DNA of 64,000 bases, taken from positions 62,001-126,000 of the forward strand of contig JAFZRE010000033.1 in the NCBI GenBank assembly GCA_017620015.1, written 5' to 3'. A model generated the notes under the pieces. It worked only from the letters and a program-made list of their open reading frames with translations. It searched no databases and was not told the DNA's origin. Origin of the DNA: Bacteroidales bacterium (GTDB lineage Bacteria; Bacteroidota; Bacteroidia; Bacteroidales; ML635J-15). A program made the position numbers and the translations under genes. Positions 63,310-64,000 of this stretch are shown one piece after another (the first letter of the stretch is position 1; every line of letters begins with the position of its first letter).

Positions 63310-63316
63310 AATTCAT

Positions 63317-63898
63317 CTACAATACTACCTCACCATCGACAGGAAAGTCGGACTCAGGCGTTTTAATGTCAACAATCTCAATGTCATAGACTAAAACGGA
63401 ATACGGTGGAATCTTGTAGGAATCGCCAGCAACCCCGAATGCCAGATGCGGTGGAAGAATAAAATAGGCCTTCTCACCTTTTCTCATCAACTTCAAGCCT
63501 TCGTTAAGCCCCGATTCGTCCTGATTCATATCTATCTTCATCTTCCTGTTGCCAGTAGCATCCGAATCGTAAAGCACCTCTCCATTCAACAGCGAAGTCT
63601 TAAACGAAAACTCCACCACATCACCGCTTTTAACTTCTACATCATTGGTTTGCGAATAAATCATATAGTACAGTCCAGTTTCCGTTTCCTGCATTTCCCA
63701 CTTGTGCCGTTGAATGTATTTGTCAATGACATCGCGATTTACCTGAATCATATCGCCATTGACCTTTATGCTACCCTCCTGATTTTCTGCCTTGACTTTT
63801 GAATAAGGATCCTTAGTCACCTCGTTTTTCCCATCGTTGGAAGCACACGAAAACAATAAAACAGCAAAAAATGTAATATATAACAAGCTTTTAAACAA
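63317..63898 (-). CDS. FKBP-type peptidyl-prolyl isomerase lipoprotein (single domain)
   Basis: A 193-residue lipoprotein with signal MFKSLLYITFFAVLLFSC and lipidated Cys18. One FKBP domain occupies about 70-180 (GDVVEFSFKTSLLNGEVLYDSD, GLNEGLKLMRKGEKAYFILPPHLAFGV, YKIPPYSVLVYDIEIVDI). It resembles GldI-type FKBP lipoproteins of gliding flavobacteria in size and layout, which is a family-level comparison only. It is first of the three FKBP genes and starts 12 nt after the stop of the partial gene at 63911. Confidence 0.9.
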   Translation of the reverse strand: MFKSLLYITFFAVLLFSCASNDGKNEVTKDPYSKVKAENQEGSIKVNGDMIQVNRDVIDKYIQRHKWEMQETETGLYYMIYSQTNDVEVKSGDVVEFSFKTSLLNGEVLYDSDATGNRKMKIDMNQDESGLNEGLKLMRKGEKAYFILPPHLAFGVAGDSYKIPPYSVLVYDIEIVDIKTPESDFPVDGEVVL

Positions 63899-63910
63899 GG
63901 CAATACGATT

Positions 63911-64000
63911 TTAATAAACGTAATTCTTTAACACCTCGGCATATTCACCCTTGACAAGTTCCTCGAACTTTTTGCACACATTATCAAGAGTATCGTAACT
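63911..64000 (-). CDS. C-terminal end of a gene cut by the window edge, possibly a DHH phosphoesterase
   Basis: The minus-strand frame has a TAA at 63913-63911 and stays open to the window edge, encoding the last 29 residues ending KGEYAEVLKNYVY. It begins SYDTLDNVCKKFEELV. This style fits the tail after the GG(H)xxAAGG motif of DHH-family phosphoesterases (NrnA type), which are often found before FKBP lipoprotein genes in Bacteroidota. The call is an inference from context. It lies 12 nt upstream of the FKBP genes and is probably in the same operon. Confidence 0.45.
   Translation of the reverse strand, partial: SYDTLDNVCKKFEELVKGEYAEVLKNYVY

Overview
The window comes from a member of the Bacteroidota, most likely a Bacteroidales-type anaerobe. 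The evidence is the recurrent promoter box TAnnTTTG (often with TTG about 18-20 nt upstream) in front of many genes, a secreted protein with a type IX secretion C-terminal tail, a TonB-dependent receptor with a carboxypeptidase-regulatory-like N-terminal domain, a Bacteroidota-type YidC, DUF349 and DUF3822 proteins, 2-oxoacid:ferredoxin oxidoreductase, arginine deiminase and HydF. Apart from the left edge and the polysaccharide genes, this is ordinary chromosomal gene content, with intergenic spaces unusually rich in small palindromic and simple repeats.

Layout. 1-4490: a type II-C CRISPR locus seen in part. It holds the first 18 codons of cas1, a 1438-residue Cas9, and a divergent, complete tracrRNA gene with promoter, nexus and terminator; the array and cas2 lie outside the window. 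4684-6240: a tandem duplication of a rhodanese gene with its downstream flank; one copy has lost its membrane anchor to a 1-base deletion. 6.4-13.4 kb: arginine deiminase, a repeat-filled spacer, gyrB and korAB. 13.4-20.9 kb: a large type IX-secreted protein, ridA, a FucI-fold protein, and a TPR sensor kinase with a LuxR-type response regulator. 21-30.7 kb: a glycosyltransferase fused to a sugar-phosphotransferase-like C-terminus, an acetyltransferase, aminopeptidase P, cmk, ispH, cdd, a secreted unknown and two more glycosyltransferases, then tRNA-Met(CAU). 30.9-37.8 kb: a START-like protein, topoisomerase III, rsmD with DUF3822 and a membrane-anchored unknown, a RecD-like helicase and an unknown. 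38.2-44 kb: a compact minus-strand polysaccharide operon (Wzz, Wzx, Wzy, two glycosyltransferases). 44-47.6 kb: nadE, and thioesterase-hydF. 47.6-55.5 kb: DUF349 protein, TonB receptor, pyrG and yidC on the minus strand. 55.8-58.2 kb: a DciA-like protein, hutI and a lipoprotein. 58.3-64 kb: a minus-strand operon with the end of a gene (possibly a DHH phosphoesterase), three FKBP-type isomerase lipoproteins, nadD and a YfhO-type membrane protein.

The observations most worth checking are these. The tracrRNA predicts the 5' half of the CRISPR repeat. The rhodanese duplication has a noncoding flank better conserved than its coding region, with 11-bp phased repeats and a hairpin that keeps its pairing despite base changes. 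A family of about 18-nt GAGCTRAAGGT elements is nested in other intergenic repeats and is sometimes part of larger palindromes whose arms differ but stay complementary. A roughly 206-bp structured repeat occurs twice. NadE has a glutaminase domain whose expected catalytic Cys is Gly. All similarity statements come from reading the sequence; no database or folding program was run.
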